Below, piece after piece: positions 6,285-6,547 of a stretch of DNA of 6,547 nucleotides. The stretch is taken from contig JAIFNM010000275.1 in NCBI GenBank assembly GCA_020047725.1, forward strand, positions 1-6,547, in the 5' to 3' direction. Numbering within the stretch: the stretch's first letter is position 1; each line of letters opens with the position of its first letter. Source of the stretch: Betaproteobacteria bacterium. GTDB taxonomy: Bacteria > Pseudomonadota > Gammaproteobacteria > Burkholderiales > Rhodocyclaceae. The notes under the pieces are model-generated. The model ran no database searches. It worked only from the letters and a program-made list of their open reading frames with translations, and was not told where the DNA came from. Both the position numbers and the translations under genes were made by a program.

Positions 6285-6547
6285 ATGAATAGCGCAAACC
6301 ACCTTGAAGCCGTCGAGAGCAGCGTGCGATGCGTTTCGCCCTCGGGCCTGCACCGGATGGTCTATCGCGAGTGGGGGGCGCGCGACAACCCCAAAGTGCT
6401 CATCTGCGTGCACGGCTTGTCGCGCAATGGGCGTGATTTTGACGATCTGGCGCGTACCATGCGGCAGGACTACCGCGTGATCTGCCCGGATGTAGTCGGT
6501 CGCGGGCGCAGTGACTGGCTGAGCGATCCGGCGGGTTATGACGTCGC
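6285..6547 (+). CDS. Alpha/beta-fold hydrolase, N-terminal part, cut by window edge
   Basis: The frame is open from ATG 6285 to the right edge, 87 complete codons. Residues 38-44 (VLICVHG) give the strand followed by the HG oxyanion-hole motif, continued by LSRNGRDFDDLA. Residues 65-76 (VICPDVVGRGRS) match the conserved D-x-x-G-x-G-x-S segment of the family. The nucleophile elbow and the catalytic Asp/His lie outside the window, so the substrate cannot be told. No signal peptide is seen; the protein is likely cytoplasmic. It starts 28 bp after the native comEC stop (6254-6256), so an operon with comEC is likely. Because of the comEC frameshift, this frame is also continuous upstream with comEC back to 3930, without any stop. 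Confidence 0.88.
   Translation, partial: MNSANHLEAVESSVRCVSPSGLHRMVYREWGARDNPKVLICVHGLSRNGRDFDDLARTMRQDYRVICPDVVGRGRSDWLSDPAGYDV

Noticed and set aside
1..6547. CRISPR array, tRNA, rRNA or riboswitch
   Set aside because: No regularly spaced repeats, no tRNA-like cloverleaf or conserved rRNA segment, and no known riboswitch core were seen by eye.

Overview
The window looks like a chromosomal housekeeping region of a betaproteobacterium, most likely Rhodocyclales-like. This rests on the gene set (RpfE-type protein, lolC, lolD, comEC, alpha/beta hydrolase), the moderately high GC and the protein sequence style. No tool-based taxonomy was possible, so the order is an inference. No RNA gene, CRISPR array, transposase, integrase or classical defence gene was seen.

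Layout. (1) 1-587, minus strand: 5' part of an RpfE-type / phosphoglycerate-mutase-like protein gene that leaves the window on the left. (2) 588-698: short divergent spacer. (3) 699-1946 and 1939-2700, plus strand: lolC and lolD overlap by 8 bp and encode the lipoprotein-releasing ABC transporter. The single LolC/E-type permease carries a LolC-like Hook loop, and no lolE follows lolD. (4) 2662-3189 and 3430-3657, minus strand: two tandem paralogues of an uncharacterised family. The first is a two-part protein of 175 aa; the second holds only the N-terminal part (75 aa). Both use GTG starts and have palindromes in their upstream DNA. This block of lower GC lies between lolD and comEC, convergent to lolD. 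(5) 3930 to about 6256, plus strand: comEC, the DNA-uptake channel, with OB-like, competence and metallo-beta-lactamase parts. (6) 6285 to the right edge, plus strand: start of an alpha/beta hydrolase.

The main oddities are two apparent frameshifts near the 3' ends of core genes. In lolD the frame shifts right after the H-loop (about 2575); the normal C-terminal end is still readable in the +1 frame and ends at 2632, while the actual frame runs on to 2700 with an unrelated tail. In comEC the frame shifts inside the conserved GYRN motif region (6117-6128). The native C-terminus is readable in another frame to 6256, while the original frame has no stop and runs straight into, and in phase with, the downstream hydrolase. 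The frame open from 3930 therefore reaches the window edge as a ComEC-hydrolase fusion. These may be real indels or sequence errors; raw reads would decide.

The genes do not form one pathway. LolCD serves lipoprotein export to the outer membrane and ComEC serves natural transformation. The paralogue pair looks like a regulatory or accessory insertion of unknown function, and is the best candidate for something undescribed.
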